From Granulicella sp. L56 (GTDB taxonomy: Bacteria > Acidobacteriota > Terriglobia > Terriglobales > Acidobacteriaceae), in NCBI RefSeq assembly GCF_009765835.1, contig NZ_LMUS01000006.1, forward strand, positions 1,260,438-1,324,437: DNA of 64,000 nt, read 5' to 3'. A program made the translations under genes and the position numbers. Positions within the stretch are counted from its first letter, which is position 1. Each line of letters begins with the position of its first letter. Positions 43,855 to 52,863 of this stretch are shown here, one piece after another. The notes beneath the pieces were generated by a model. It was given only the letters and a program-made list of their open reading frames with translations, was not told the origin of the DNA and did not search any database.

Positions 43855-44472
43855 TTGGCACAGACCGCACTCTACGCCACTAATTACACGGAAAAGTGCT
43901 GTTATTGGACCCCTATTGGACCCACTTTCGGGGTTCGCTTGCAAGGTGTAGGTCAAGGACGATGCGATCGGCCTCCAGTCGATCCAGCATACTTTGACAC
44001 CTTTGAGCGGTATGAGGCGCGGAAGAAAGCCGCCCCCGATCCGACAACTCTGATTGTGGTTGATGAAGCCGACCGCCTGCACATGAACAGCCTTGAACAG
44101 ATGCGTTCCATCTTCGACGACGGACGCGTGGGCATGGTGCAGATCGGCATGCCCGGTATCGAAAAGCGCATTGCTCGCTTTCCGCAGTTCGACTCAAGAA
44201 TCGGCTTTGTTCACGAATTCCGGGCGCTCGATTCGACCGAACTCCAGCAACTGCTTGACCGCCGCTGGACTCCAGCCGGCGTGACGCTACCCAAGGAGCC
44301 ATTCGACGCCGAGGTCATGGCCCGCTTGGTCAGGATTACGGAGGGCAACTTCCGCCTGCTCACCCGAATGCTCACGCAGATCGAGCGAATTCTCAGCATC
44401 AATGAAACTGAAATCGTTTCAGTCGCCATCGTCGAAGCCGCTGGGGACAGCTTGGTCATCGGTCAGAGCTGA
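43855..44472 (+). pseudogene. Truncated TniB/TnsC/MuB-like AAA ATPase
   Basis: The frame of 205 codons is homologous-looking only after about residue 35. It holds the Walker B DPTTLIVVDEADRLHMNSLE, the sensor-like VQIGMPGIEKRIARFPQFDS and a helical lid (LTRMLTQIERILSINE), as in transposition helper ATPases. The Walker A (GxxGxGKT) and the DNA- or partner-binding N terminus are absent, and the first 30 residues look random. I read it as the C-terminal stump of an accessory ATPase. No transposase gene remains beside it. It begins 32 bases from the tRNA-Val scar. Confidence 0.7.
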
Positions 44473-44792
44473 GAGGCCAAGAACACGCTCCATACGACAA
44501 ATAATGTCAAAAGACCTGCGACAGATAATTTCTCAAGCTACACACAGACGCTCTGGAAAGAATCACCAAATGTACGGAAGAACCCACATAATTCGCAGAG
44601 CTACACCCACCATGTACATATCCTGGAGATGAACGGCGACAGTTACCGACTCGAGCAGAGCCGCCGCAAACGAACCCATCCGCAGAACGCTAAACCCTGC
44701 CCCCGATCGCGCCTCGGGTAGAAGGATCTCTTCCGCTACGCTCCAGAGGCCCTTCTACCCCGCAATCCCCCAACGACTAAACAGCTACCCAC

Positions 44793-44833
44793 TGGACTAC
44801 TTTTACTCCGCTGCAGTGGCCTGGTTTTACTCC
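44793..44833. mobile_element. IS21-family-like terminal repeats (remnant)
   Basis: Two 17-base units, TGGACTACTTTTACTCC (44793-44809) and TGGCCTGGTTTTACTCC (44817-44833), are separated by 7 bases. Tandem terminal repeats of this TTTTACTCC style mark ends of IS21-family elements. No istA or istB is left here. The identification is from memory of the family and was not searched. Confidence 0.5.
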
Positions 44834-45162
44834 ACCTTTGACAGGATACAAAGCGATGTAAACAACTGTAAATAAATGACTTATAGAGATATATTAAAAA
44901 TCTGAAAAAGTTATCTCCGAAGCCTTGCGAGCAGTTTGCTTTAGCCATGACCCTGCATTCGAAAGCGAATCTGCTGAGCAAGCTGCCTAGCGCTACTTCT
45001 CACAGGCAAATCGCTTCGTCTGATTGATCCTTGAGATCGCTCTTCGTAGTTAGAACATGGAGAAAAACCTGTGAGGATGCCAGTTATTGCCCTATGAAAT
45101 GGTCATTAGGAATCGAAAAAGAGCAGCCGTCAAGAGCTACTGGCCTTTTTACCTCGGTTGGG

Positions 45163-45234
45163 GCGCAGGGAATCCAGCAGTTCGTAGGCCAGGTCGCCGA
45201 CCCGTCCGGTGCAGCCATTCACGAAAGAACAGTT
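45163..45234 (+). pseudogene. N-terminal remnant of another TonB-receptor-type gene
   Basis: The plus-strand frame reads GAQGIQQFVGQVADPSGAAI and then loses similarity, stopping after FVYE. The GxVxDPSGAxI pattern is the start of the carboxypeptidase-regulatory domain found at the front of Oar-like receptors. It is in a different frame from the full receptor that follows, so it is a separate, broken copy. Confidence 0.55.
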
Positions 45235-45524
45235 GGGAACAATTCCTTCGTATACGAATAACCCGCGGTCCTGGCGAGTCTAAGGCTTGTCATGACACCT
45301 ATGTCAAAAACGAAAAACATCAAGTCGCTGAACGTTCAATCGGTCATACTTTCGGAGGGTTTTCCATGCAATACAGAAGCTGGCGGGGAGTCTTAGTCTC
45401 GATCATCAAAGCAGAACGCAATTCAGATGGCAATCGCCTCGGAACATTCTGGACGGCTGCACAGTTGCATCCAGAGAAATCTTCTAGAGAGCGACTCGCA
45501 GGAGTCACAGCCAGGCTCAATCTT

Positions 45525-48500
45525 ATGAGGCGACTCTGCTGTTTTGTCGCTCTACTGGCTATGGCGTCTGCCCCCGTGATAGCGCAGGACAGCACAGCCA
45601 TCTTTGGGGGACGAGTTTTTGACCCTCAGGCGAAGGTTGTAAAGAACGCCTCTGTGACGGTCACCTCAGAAGAAACCGGTACTAAGTGGCAATCGATCAC
45701 CAACGGTAGTGGCGATTGGCGTGTTCAGGCTTTGCCGGTCGGGCACTATCGTTTCCAGGTCTCGGCCCCCGGCTTCAAGACCCTGGAGCATGCGGCCATT
45801 GAGCTACAGGTTTCAGATCAGAAGTTCGTGGATGCGACACTCAGCCTCGGAACGGCGACCGAAACGGTGACCGTAGAGAGCTTAACTCCCCTCATCGATA
45901 CGACCGCAGCGATTTCAGGAACTGTCATTACGAGCGCCCAGTTGGCGGAGCTTCCGACAGTAACGAACTCCCCGGTGGACATGGTGAAGCTCACGCCGGG
46001 TGGGCTTTTCGGACAGCCCAGCGGAGGCCCTTCTCACTTGTACTCAAACAATTCCGAGTCGGAGGTTACCGTGGATGCAAGCGGATCGGTCAACTATCAG
46101 ATTGAGGGAGGGACCAACACATTCGGAACGAGTGGTAAGATCGCCTTCGTTCCACCTATGGACTCAGTCGCCGAGCTTCGGGTCACCAAAAATGCTTACG
46201 ATGCCTCGATTGGAAGAACTGAGACCGCGACCTTGAACATGACTTTCAAGTCGGGCACCAAGGATTACCATGGAGTGTTGTACGAGAACAACCAGACTCC
46301 CACGTTCAATGCGAGAGTATACAACTCGTCTCCGCTCTCGCCAGTCCCGTCGGTTCACACAAACGAATTCGGTGGCACCCTGGGCGGTCCCGTTTCGATT
46401 CCGAAGCTCTTCGACGGCCGCAAGAATCACACGTTCTTCTTCTTCAGTTACGACGGTATTCGCAGCAAGGCGCCGAGCAATCCCACGGGTAGGATAAGTA
46501 TTCCAACCATGCTGGAACGGCAGGGTGACTTCAGTCAGTCTTTTGTCGCGACAAACGGTGTAAACTATCCGGTCCGCATCTTCAATCCGACCACCATCTA
46601 CAACGACACAACACCCACCAACAGCGCCACAACTAACAGGACGGAATTTACGAACGATGTGATCTCCCCCGGGGACATCAGCCCAATGGCGAAGGCAATC
46701 TGGGCCCTTTTGCCCCCTCCCACCGATGCGGGTGACGGCCAGAGTAGCGACTCCAACAACTTCATCAGTCGAGCGGTTCAGATCAACCCTTTCAATAGCT
46801 ACATCCTTCGCGTGGATAGGGCGTGGAATGACAACAACCATACCTATATTGCCCTGCGTCGCAATCAGGAAGATCCCACAACGGGAAACAGCCCGTTTGG
46901 TGCTTCAGACATTCTTGATGGAACCAGTTCTCTCCGGGAAAATCTGGGCTTGACTATCGACCATACCTGGGCGGTGTCGCCAAGCTTAGTGGTCGACCTC
47001 CGTGGAAACGTAACGGGTTACAAAACAAATACAGTTAGCGCCAGCTACGGTCTTAATCCTCAAGATTACGGCTTTTCCAGTGCGTTCGCTGGTTTGCAGA
47101 ACAACGCGAGCATCCCGGCGCTCACTGGGTTGGTCAGTGGCCAGACCCTTGGTACAGGCCAGGCGCCCACCTACGAAAACGACGTTGAGTATGACGGTGT
47201 TGGTACGGTGACTAAAATTATCGGCAAGCATTCGGTTAAAGTTGGTGCACAATACCTTGTTCAGCAACAAGGCATCGGAAACCAGGGAACTACTAACGGT
47301 ACGTTTGCATTCGGTAATAACTGGACCACGCAAAATCCGATCCCAAGCGCAGTGCCGCCAGGATACGGCTCCAATATCGCTTCTTTCGACCTCGGCCTTC
47401 CAACGGGCGGCGCCATTGGAACCCCAGCCGAGGCCTCCTGGTCTCAACCGTACATTGCCGGTTTCGCCCAGGACGACTGGAGAATAACTAACAAACTGAC
47501 GCTGAATCTCGGTCTGCGCTGGGACGAGCAGTTGGGCCTCACGGAGCGGCACAACAAGTTCTGGTCGATCTACAACCCCACTTTAAACATTGCGCCGGTG
47601 ACCGCGGTCGCCCAGCCTGCCTACGCCGCTGCCATAACTGGTGGCTCTACCAATCTCGGCGTCCAATTCTTGCAGCAATATCGTCCAAACCCCAGCACGT
47701 TTGTTGCCCAGGGAGGGATTGAGTACGCTGGGGTGAACGGCAACTCACGCAATGTGACGCAGCTCACCGGAAAGTTTTTCCAGCCCAGGGTTGGTTTCGC
47801 TTATGCCTTTACTCCGACGACTGTACTCCGTGGGGGGTTTGGACGATTTGTCAATGCCAATTTTGTTTCCAATCACGGCAATCAAACGGGGTTCAGTTCA
47901 AGTACGCCATTCACAGCCTCGAACAACAACTTTGTGAGTCCAGCCGCCACGCTGGCCAATCCTTTTCCCAACGGCCTGGTTCCGCTTACCGGAAGTTCGC
48001 TCGGCGCCTATACCCAGGTAGGGTCGGTTGGCTCGTTTTATGAGGCAAAGGTCCCGCGCCAATACAACGATGAAATAAGTCTGAAGCTGCAGCAGCAGGT
48101 GAACAACTTCCTTTTTGAAATCGGAGGAGTTTTCAGCGCTCAGCACGGCATCCTGGTGGGCTATGACAATGATCTACTCAGCGAACAGGCGTGGCTGGCG
48201 GCGTTCGGCCCCGCATTCGATGCAACTGGGCGTCCTCTTGATACCCTGCCCGGGAATACTCTGGTGGCGAATCCGTTTAAGGGAGCGCCTTATATCACCA
48301 CAAGCCTGGAGACTGCACAGACGGTTAAAGCCTCTCAGTTGGCACTCCCCAATCCTCTCGGAGACGTGACTATCAATCGATATACGGGCACAAACGAAGC
48401 CTATATGCTACAGGCCAAGGTAGAAAGGAGATTCAGTCGAGGTTTTGGCATTCTAAGCGCATTCACCTGGGGAAAGAGTATGTCTGAGAGTTCGTTCGTT

Positions 48501-49223
48501 CTGCCCCAGCAAGTATCACAGTCATTGAAGAGACAGTTGAGCGGCAGCGATGTCAGATTTATTTACTCTGTCGCTCCTACATACGACTTGCCGATCGGTC
48601 GCGGTCAATTGATCGGAAATAACATGAATCGAGTGCTGGATGAAGTAGTCGGTGGGTGGAGATTTACGGCAATCTTTACCGCCAATTCCGGCACGCCCGT
48701 ATCGCTCCCGACAAACAGTGCCTTCTTTGAAGGTGGTGATCCTGGTTCCGGCTTTACAAAATCGCGATCGAAATGGTTCGATACATCTAAGTTTAAACCG
48801 TTTCCAAACAAGTCTACAACGGTCGCCGCATTGGGTGCATATCCTACCTGGACGGGCGCCCAGGGACTGCCTGGAGCGAGTTACACTCCGACAGCCGCGG
48901 ACATAAAAAGTGGACTTGGTAACGGCGTCTATAACGACTTCGGGACCTGGCAAACGAATAACGACACGACCTATGGGGATGTTCGGAATCCGGCATTTCT
49001 GGATTTGGACATCGGCTTGCGAAAGCTTTTTACTATCCGGGGAGAAAGGAAGTTCGAGCTGAGAATGGACGCTTTCAATGCACCGAACCACCCAATCTTC
49101 GCAGGACCGAGTACCTCAGTCACCAGCACTTATTTCGGTGCTCTAGGTGGAAGCTTGCCGAGTAACTTGACCCAGTCGAATACGCCGCGCGTCATCCAGT
49201 TTGGAGGAAAGCTGTATTACTAA
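45525..49223 (+). CDS. TonB-dependent receptor, Oar-like with carboxypeptidase-regulatory domain
   Basis: The product has 1232 residues from the ATG at 45525, chosen because it opens a signal peptide (MRRLCCFVALLAMASAPVIA). Residues 25-105 are a carboxypeptidase-regulatory-like domain (IFGGRVFDPQAKVVKNASVT, RVQALPVGHYRFQVSAPGFK). A plug follows (TVITSAQLAELPTVTNSPVD) and then a 22-strand outer-membrane barrel ending in an aromatic residue (FGGKLYY). Such receptors import oligosaccharides in acidobacteria and are the local counterpart of SusC; no SusD-like lipoprotein is present. Context with GH78, GH32, GH28 and GH27 suggests a plant-sugar ligand. Confidence 0.9.
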   Translation: MRRLCCFVALLAMASAPVIAQDSTAIFGGRVFDPQAKVVKNASVTVTSEETGTKWQSITNGSGDWRVQALPVGHYRFQVSAPGFKTLEHAAIELQVSDQKFVDATLSLGTATETVTVESLTPLIDTTAAISGTVITSAQLAELPTVTNSPVDMVKLTPGGLFGQPSGGPSHLYSNNSESEVTVDASGSVNYQIEGGTNTFGTSGKIAFVPPMDSVAELRVTKNAYDASIGRTETATLNMTFKSGTKDYHGVLYENNQTPTFNARVYNSSPLSPVPSVHTNEFGGTLGGPVSIPKLFDGRKNHTFFFFSYDGIRSKAPSNPTGRISIPTMLERQGDFSQSFVATNGVNYPVRIFNPTTIYNDTTPTNSATTNRTEFTNDVISPGDISPMAKAIWALLPPPTDAGDGQSSDSNNFISRAVQINPFNSYILRVDRAWNDNNHTYIALRRNQEDPTTGNSPFGASDILDGTSSLRENLGLTIDHTWAVSPSLVVDLRGNVTGYKTNTVSASYGLNPQDYGFSSAFAGLQNNASIPALTGLVSGQTLGTGQAPTYENDVEYDGVGTVTKIIGKHSVKVGAQYLVQQQGIGNQGTTNGTFAFGNNWTTQNPIPSAVPPGYGSNIASFDLGLPTGGAIGTPAEASWSQPYIAGFAQDDWRITNKLTLNLGLRWDEQLGLTERHNKFWSIYNPTLNIAPVTAVAQPAYAAAITGGSTNLGVQFLQQYRPNPSTFVAQGGIEYAGVNGNSRNVTQLTGKFFQPRVGFAYAFTPTTVLRGGFGRFVNANFVSNHGNQTGFSSSTPFTASNNNFVSPAATLANPFPNGLVPLTGSSLGAYTQVGSVGSFYEAKVPRQYNDEISLKLQQQVNNFLFEIGGVFSAQHGILVGYDNDLLSEQAWLAAFGPAFDATGRPLDTLPGNTLVANPFKGAPYITTSLETAQTVKASQLALPNPLGDVTINRYTGTNEAYMLQAKVERRFSRGFGILSAFTWGKSMSESSFVLPQQVSQSLKRQLSGSDVRFIYSVAPTYDLPIGRGQLIGNNMNRVLDEVVGGWRFTAIFTANSGTPVSLPTNSAFFEGGDPGSGFTKSRSKWFDTSKFKPFPNKSTTVAALGAYPTWTGAQGLPGASYTPTAADIKSGLGNGVYNDFGTWQTNNDTTYGDVRNPAFLDLDIGLRKLFTIRGERKFELRMDAFNAPNHPIFAGPSTSVTSTYFGALGGSLPSNLTQSNTPRVIQFGGKLYY

Positions 49224-49243
49224 ATTCATTTCACTAAATGAAA

Positions 49244-49275
49244 ACGTGGTGTGAAACAGACGTTTCACACCACGT
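49244..49275. terminator. 14-bp perfect hairpin after the receptor gene
   Basis: ACGTGGTGTGAAAC (49244-49257) pairs perfectly with 49262-49275 around a 4-base loop, starting 20 bases after the receptor stop. The plus strand lacks a T-run; the minus strand has TTTTCATT after the stem. It is likely a transcript end or stabiliser. Confidence 0.65.
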
Positions 49276-49565
49276 CCTGAATGTACTGCGATAAAAATTG
49301 CGGCCTGCTATTTCGAGCATGATAATCCAGCATGGCCGCGGTGCGGCCGCACCTGAGGATGAGAATGTGGTTCTTGACCAAGAACCTCAGGGAGGTGAAG
49401 ACTTTGGATGCGAACAGGTAAAGGGTCGCGGACTTATTGGTGGTCTGACCCCGAATGATAATCTGACCCGCTGGCGGCTCACGTACACCTGACTGGTGCT
49501 CTCTCGAGCCCGTAGAACAATATGCCCAACTCGCCGCCAGCTGCTTGTCCGCATTGGAGGAGCAG

Positions 49566-49748
49566 ATGATCGAAGCGATTCTAGAGCGGTGTGCCGGCAT
49601 CGATGTCGGCAAGAAGTTCGTCGTCGTCTGCGTCATGACGGGCGGAGCCAAAGACGAACCCCATACGCAGATCAAGAAGTTCGGCACGGTCGTGAGCGAG
49701 CTTCAGCGGCTCGCCTCATGGCTAGTTTTAAGTGCAGCGCGACAATAG
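49566..49748 (+). pseudogene. IS110-family transposase, N-terminal stub
   Basis: The frame MIEAILERCAGIDVGKKFVV, then VCVMTGGAKDEPHTQIKKFG and VVSELQRLASWL, is the start of an IS110 transposase; the Asp of AGIDVGKK is the first catalytic residue of the DEDD domain. After about 55 residues similarity stops and the frame closes, so over 80% of the gene is missing. The 49276-49565 stretch before it has no coding signal. In intact IS110 elements this left non-coding end encodes the bridge RNA. Confidence 0.75.
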
Positions 49749-49920
49749 TCTATCGACACGTTGAACCGCCCTCCGCAGACCTGCCCACACCAGTGTTCAA
49801 CGAGGGGTGATCCAGATACAGCGCTAAGACATGTCGCAACTGGCCAGTAATTTGGAGCCGGTTATATAAGATGGCCGCAGGCTCCTATCTAAAGCTCAGC
49901 TTTTGTCTTCGAGGTTACCA

Positions 49921-51702
49921 ATGCACTGGTTTGCGCGCAGTTCCATCTCAGCTTCCCGACCACGGATTCACGCTTCAGCGTGCTTCAGCTTCCTCCGCTT
50001 GGCGTCGCTCGTCCGCAGTCTGCTTTTTGTGTCCGCTTTCATGCTTTCCTCTCCGCTCATGGTCGCGCAGGGAAGACAATTGCACGCGACCCAGCGTTAT
50101 TTGAATATCCCAATCGGCCGCCAGACCAAGCTCCGCATCTTCACGATCAACGAAAGCGACGGGATCAAGCGTACTGTTCCTCTGCAGCTTGCAGAGGACA
50201 CCGTCGACTATTGGATCTATCTCGACATCGGTGAGTTCAAAGGCAAGACCATCACTATCTCCGGCCCGGCAACCAAGCCCGCGCTGAACCGCATCTACCA
50301 GGCCGCCAACATCCGCGATAACGCCACCATGTACAGAGAGGCCAATCGCCCGCAGTTTCATTTCACTGTAAAGCGCGGCTGGAGCAATGACGTGAACGGG
50401 CCGATCTTTTATAACGGCCAATACCATCTTTTCTGGCAGGCATTTCCCTTTGGCGTCCGTTGGGACACGGGCTTCATGTATTGGGGGCACGCAACCAGCA
50501 GAGACCTTATCCACTGGACCGAGCTCTCGCCAGCGCTCAGGCTCGACCGCCTGGGCTCGCCCTGGTCCGGCTCCTCCCTCATCGACCATCACAACGACGC
50601 GGGCTTTGGTAAAGATGCGCTCGTGCTGGTTTACACCGCCTATGATCGTGAAACAAAAAAACAGGTACAGTGCCTCGCTTACAGCACTGACAACGGTGTT
50701 ACCTTCACCCGTTTCAAAGGCAATCCCATCCTCGACACCAACGCGGAAGTGGGCAGCAAGGACACCCGCGACCCGCACGTCTTCTGGTACGCTCCCACCC
50801 AGCACTGGGTGATGGTCCTCTTTGAAAAGGACGGCTTATCCATCTTCAATTCCAGCGATCTAAAACACTGGACCCGCAAGAGCCACCTCAAGGGTCTTAG
50901 CGAGTGCCCCGACCTTTTCGAGCTGCCCGTCGATGGAGACGCTCACCACACGAAGTGGGTCATCCACGGGGGCTCCTCGGCGTACTTCATCGGCAGCTTT
51001 GATGGCATGACCTTCACGCCCGAAAGCGCCGAGCTCCACTATGCTGAGGGCAAAAATGCGAAAGGCCAAGATCTCCTCTATGCTGCCCAATCCTTCGCCG
51101 AGATGCCGGATGGTCGCCGAATCCAGATGGCTTGGGGGCGTATATGGGAGCAGGACATGCCGTTCACCAAGATGATGCTCTTTCCCACCGAGTTCCGACT
51201 CGTCACCACCACGGACGGACTCCGCATGGTCGCTCGTCCTATCCGCGAGATCAATCTGCTGCACACAAAACGACACACATGGAGCGCACTCACCTCCTCC
51301 TACATCGACGCGAAGCTTCAAAGCATCGCTCCCGGCCCGCTCGACATCAAAATGGACGTTACGGTTCCGCCTGACGGTGCGCTGACCCTCCGATACCAGG
51401 GTACGGACTTGATTACCCTCCAGTCTCCAGACTTCCCGCAAGGGCACGGCTCCGTCCAGCTCTTGATTGATAAGGCAGTGGCAGAGATTTTTGTGGACGA
51501 CGGGCGCCGTTACATCGTCCGCGAGCTCCCCGCCTCTGATAGTCGCACGGGCTTCGGCTGCCAGCTCGAAGCTGGCACCACTCTCAACTCTCTCGACATT
51601 TACGAGCTGAAATCCATGTGGAGAGGCGGCGCATCATCCGCACCACATCAGGCCCGCACAGCAAAGTCGTCGGGCCGTTCCCGTGCCAACTCCATGCACT
51701 AA
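49921..51702 (+). CDS. Secreted GH32 fructan hydrolase (levanase/invertase-like)
   Basis: The product has 593 residues from the ATG at 49921, preceded by GAGG at 49911-49914. A long signal region with a hydrophobic stretch (SLLFVSAFMLSSPLMVAQG) precedes an extra beta domain of about 80 residues. The five-bladed propeller carries GH32 motifs: WSNDVNGP (nucleophile Asp157), TRDPHVFW (Asp284) and SECPDLFEL (acid/base Glu328). A C-terminal beta-sandwich includes SVQLLIDKAVAEIFVDDGRR. It cleaves fructose from levan, inulin or sucrose; the exact specificity is not visible. A polar tail follows. Confidence 0.92.
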   Translation: MHWFARSSISASRPRIHASACFSFLRLASLVRSLLFVSAFMLSSPLMVAQGRQLHATQRYLNIPIGRQTKLRIFTINESDGIKRTVPLQLAEDTVDYWIYLDIGEFKGKTITISGPATKPALNRIYQAANIRDNATMYREANRPQFHFTVKRGWSNDVNGPIFYNGQYHLFWQAFPFGVRWDTGFMYWGHATSRDLIHWTELSPALRLDRLGSPWSGSSLIDHHNDAGFGKDALVLVYTAYDRETKKQVQCLAYSTDNGVTFTRFKGNPILDTNAEVGSKDTRDPHVFWYAPTQHWVMVLFEKDGLSIFNSSDLKHWTRKSHLKGLSECPDLFELPVDGDAHHTKWVIHGGSSAYFIGSFDGMTFTPESAELHYAEGKNAKGQDLLYAAQSFAEMPDGRRIQMAWGRIWEQDMPFTKMMLFPTEFRLVTTTDGLRMVARPIREINLLHTKRHTWSALTSSYIDAKLQSIAPGPLDIKMDVTVPPDGALTLRYQGTDLITLQSPDFPQGHGSVQLLIDKAVAEIFVDDGRRYIVRELPASDSRTGFGCQLEAGTTLNSLDIYELKSMWRGGASSAPHQARTAKSSGRSRANSMH

Positions 51703-51796
51703 GGAGCCTCTGATCAAGTGCTGCTTTCGGAAGGGCATGAGTTCACTCGTGCCGTAAAGCGTTTTAAATCAAGCGGGCTTCAGGACCGGATTCTTC

Positions 51797-52634
51797 TGAA
51801 GGGTTCGGTCTCCATTAGTATTAGTCCCACTCCAGAAGATCGAAGACACCCTGGACGCCCCTCTTTATCTCGGTAAAGTGCGGGGAATTGCCCACTGCGT
51901 ATTTCCAGTGACGCAGAAGTTCTATGAGGTTCATTTCCACTTTGCCGAGACCTCGAACCTTCCGCCAGCCACTCGAGTGGCGAGCTTCTCAATCAATTCA
52001 GGTCCAATCACCGTTGTCGACGTTGTAAACAACGCGGGCGGTGACGGCATTGCTGCGTCCACCTTCGTAACTGGTGTGGTACCCGCGAGCGACGGTGCCA
52101 TTCATATCGACTTCACCAGCGAGGTCTCCCTGCTGAATGCAGTGGAAATTCTTCCAGCTCCTTCTCCAAGTCTGTTGCCAGTTCGCTTTGTGATGAACTC
52201 AAAGCCCTTCGTCGATAACGCCAACCAATTTTGGATGTCCGACCGCTACTTTAGCGGAGGACGTTATGATCTTCCTCCGGATTTAGCCAAGCGGAAATCT
52301 TGGACTCTACGAATCGGGTCGCATCGGCAGCTTCCGCTACAACATTCCGGTGGCTCCGTCGGCTCATTACCGCGTCAGGCTCTATTTCCGCGAGCCATGG
52401 TTTGGTAAAGAGAATAGGGGGACTGGCGGCCGAGGCAGCCGGGTCTTTGATGTAGCCTGCAATGGACAGCTACTTTTGAAGAACTTCGACATCCTTGCGG
52501 AGAACGGTTCCTCACCTGTGGTCAAGACCTTCGACAATATTCAGGCGACCCCAGAGGGCACGATAGAGCTCTCTTTCACGCCACTCGTAAACTACGCCAT
52601 TGTGAACGCCATCAAGCTTCTTCCCGCAAACTAG
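51797..52634 (+). pseudogene. Broken protein with two malectin-like carbohydrate-binding domains
   Basis: Two frames carry consecutive parts of one protein. In the first (to about 52285) are EDTLDAPLYLGKVRG, KFYEVHFHFAET and LLNAVEILPA, a malectin domain, then DRYFSGGRYDLPPDLAK of a second. The second continues in another frame from about 52287: PSGNLGLYESGRIGSFRY, HYRVRLYFREPWFG and VNYAIVNAIKLLPAN, ending at 52634. An in-frame stop at 51797 removes any upstream part. One frameshift near 52285 and a lost N terminus suggest decay; a sequencing error could explain the frameshift alone. Confidence 0.7.
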
Positions 52635-52863
52635 GAAGAGCCCGATGCGAGGGCTGCCGGTCCAAACCTTAATAGGTGCTGAGAGGTTGACTTGTCTTGA
52701 CTTTTCGGCAAGCTCTCCGTGGTCGCTGTTTTGCTTGGATGCCCGCTGCCTTGGTGAAGCTCGTGGTGTGTTCATAAGGCATACAAAACAATCATTTCGT
52801 TCGCCGTTCTGAGAAAACTTTTGATCCGATGATAAGTGCGCTGGATTCAATAGATGCATTCTG

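Larger units (their letters stand above)
44473..45524. other. Degenerate intergenic region with insertion remnants
   Basis: This 1,052-base stretch has no intact gene. It contains a 10-bp inverted repeat GGGTAGAAGG/CCTTCTACCC (44716-44725, 44751-44760), an IS21-type end (44793-44833), and a receptor N-terminal remnant near 45160. AT-rich sequence at about 44860-44910 may hold the promoter region of the following receptor gene. Confidence 0.6.

Noticed and set aside
45087..45524. 145-codon N-terminal extension of the TonB receptor
   Set aside because: The added part has no signal peptide and reads as translated intergenic sequence; the ATG at 45525 opens a normal signal peptide.
49265..49687. 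140-codon minus-strand frame over the IS110 stub
   Set aside because: It is antisense to the transposase remnant and not protein-like; the plus-strand remnant has the DEDD-domain start.
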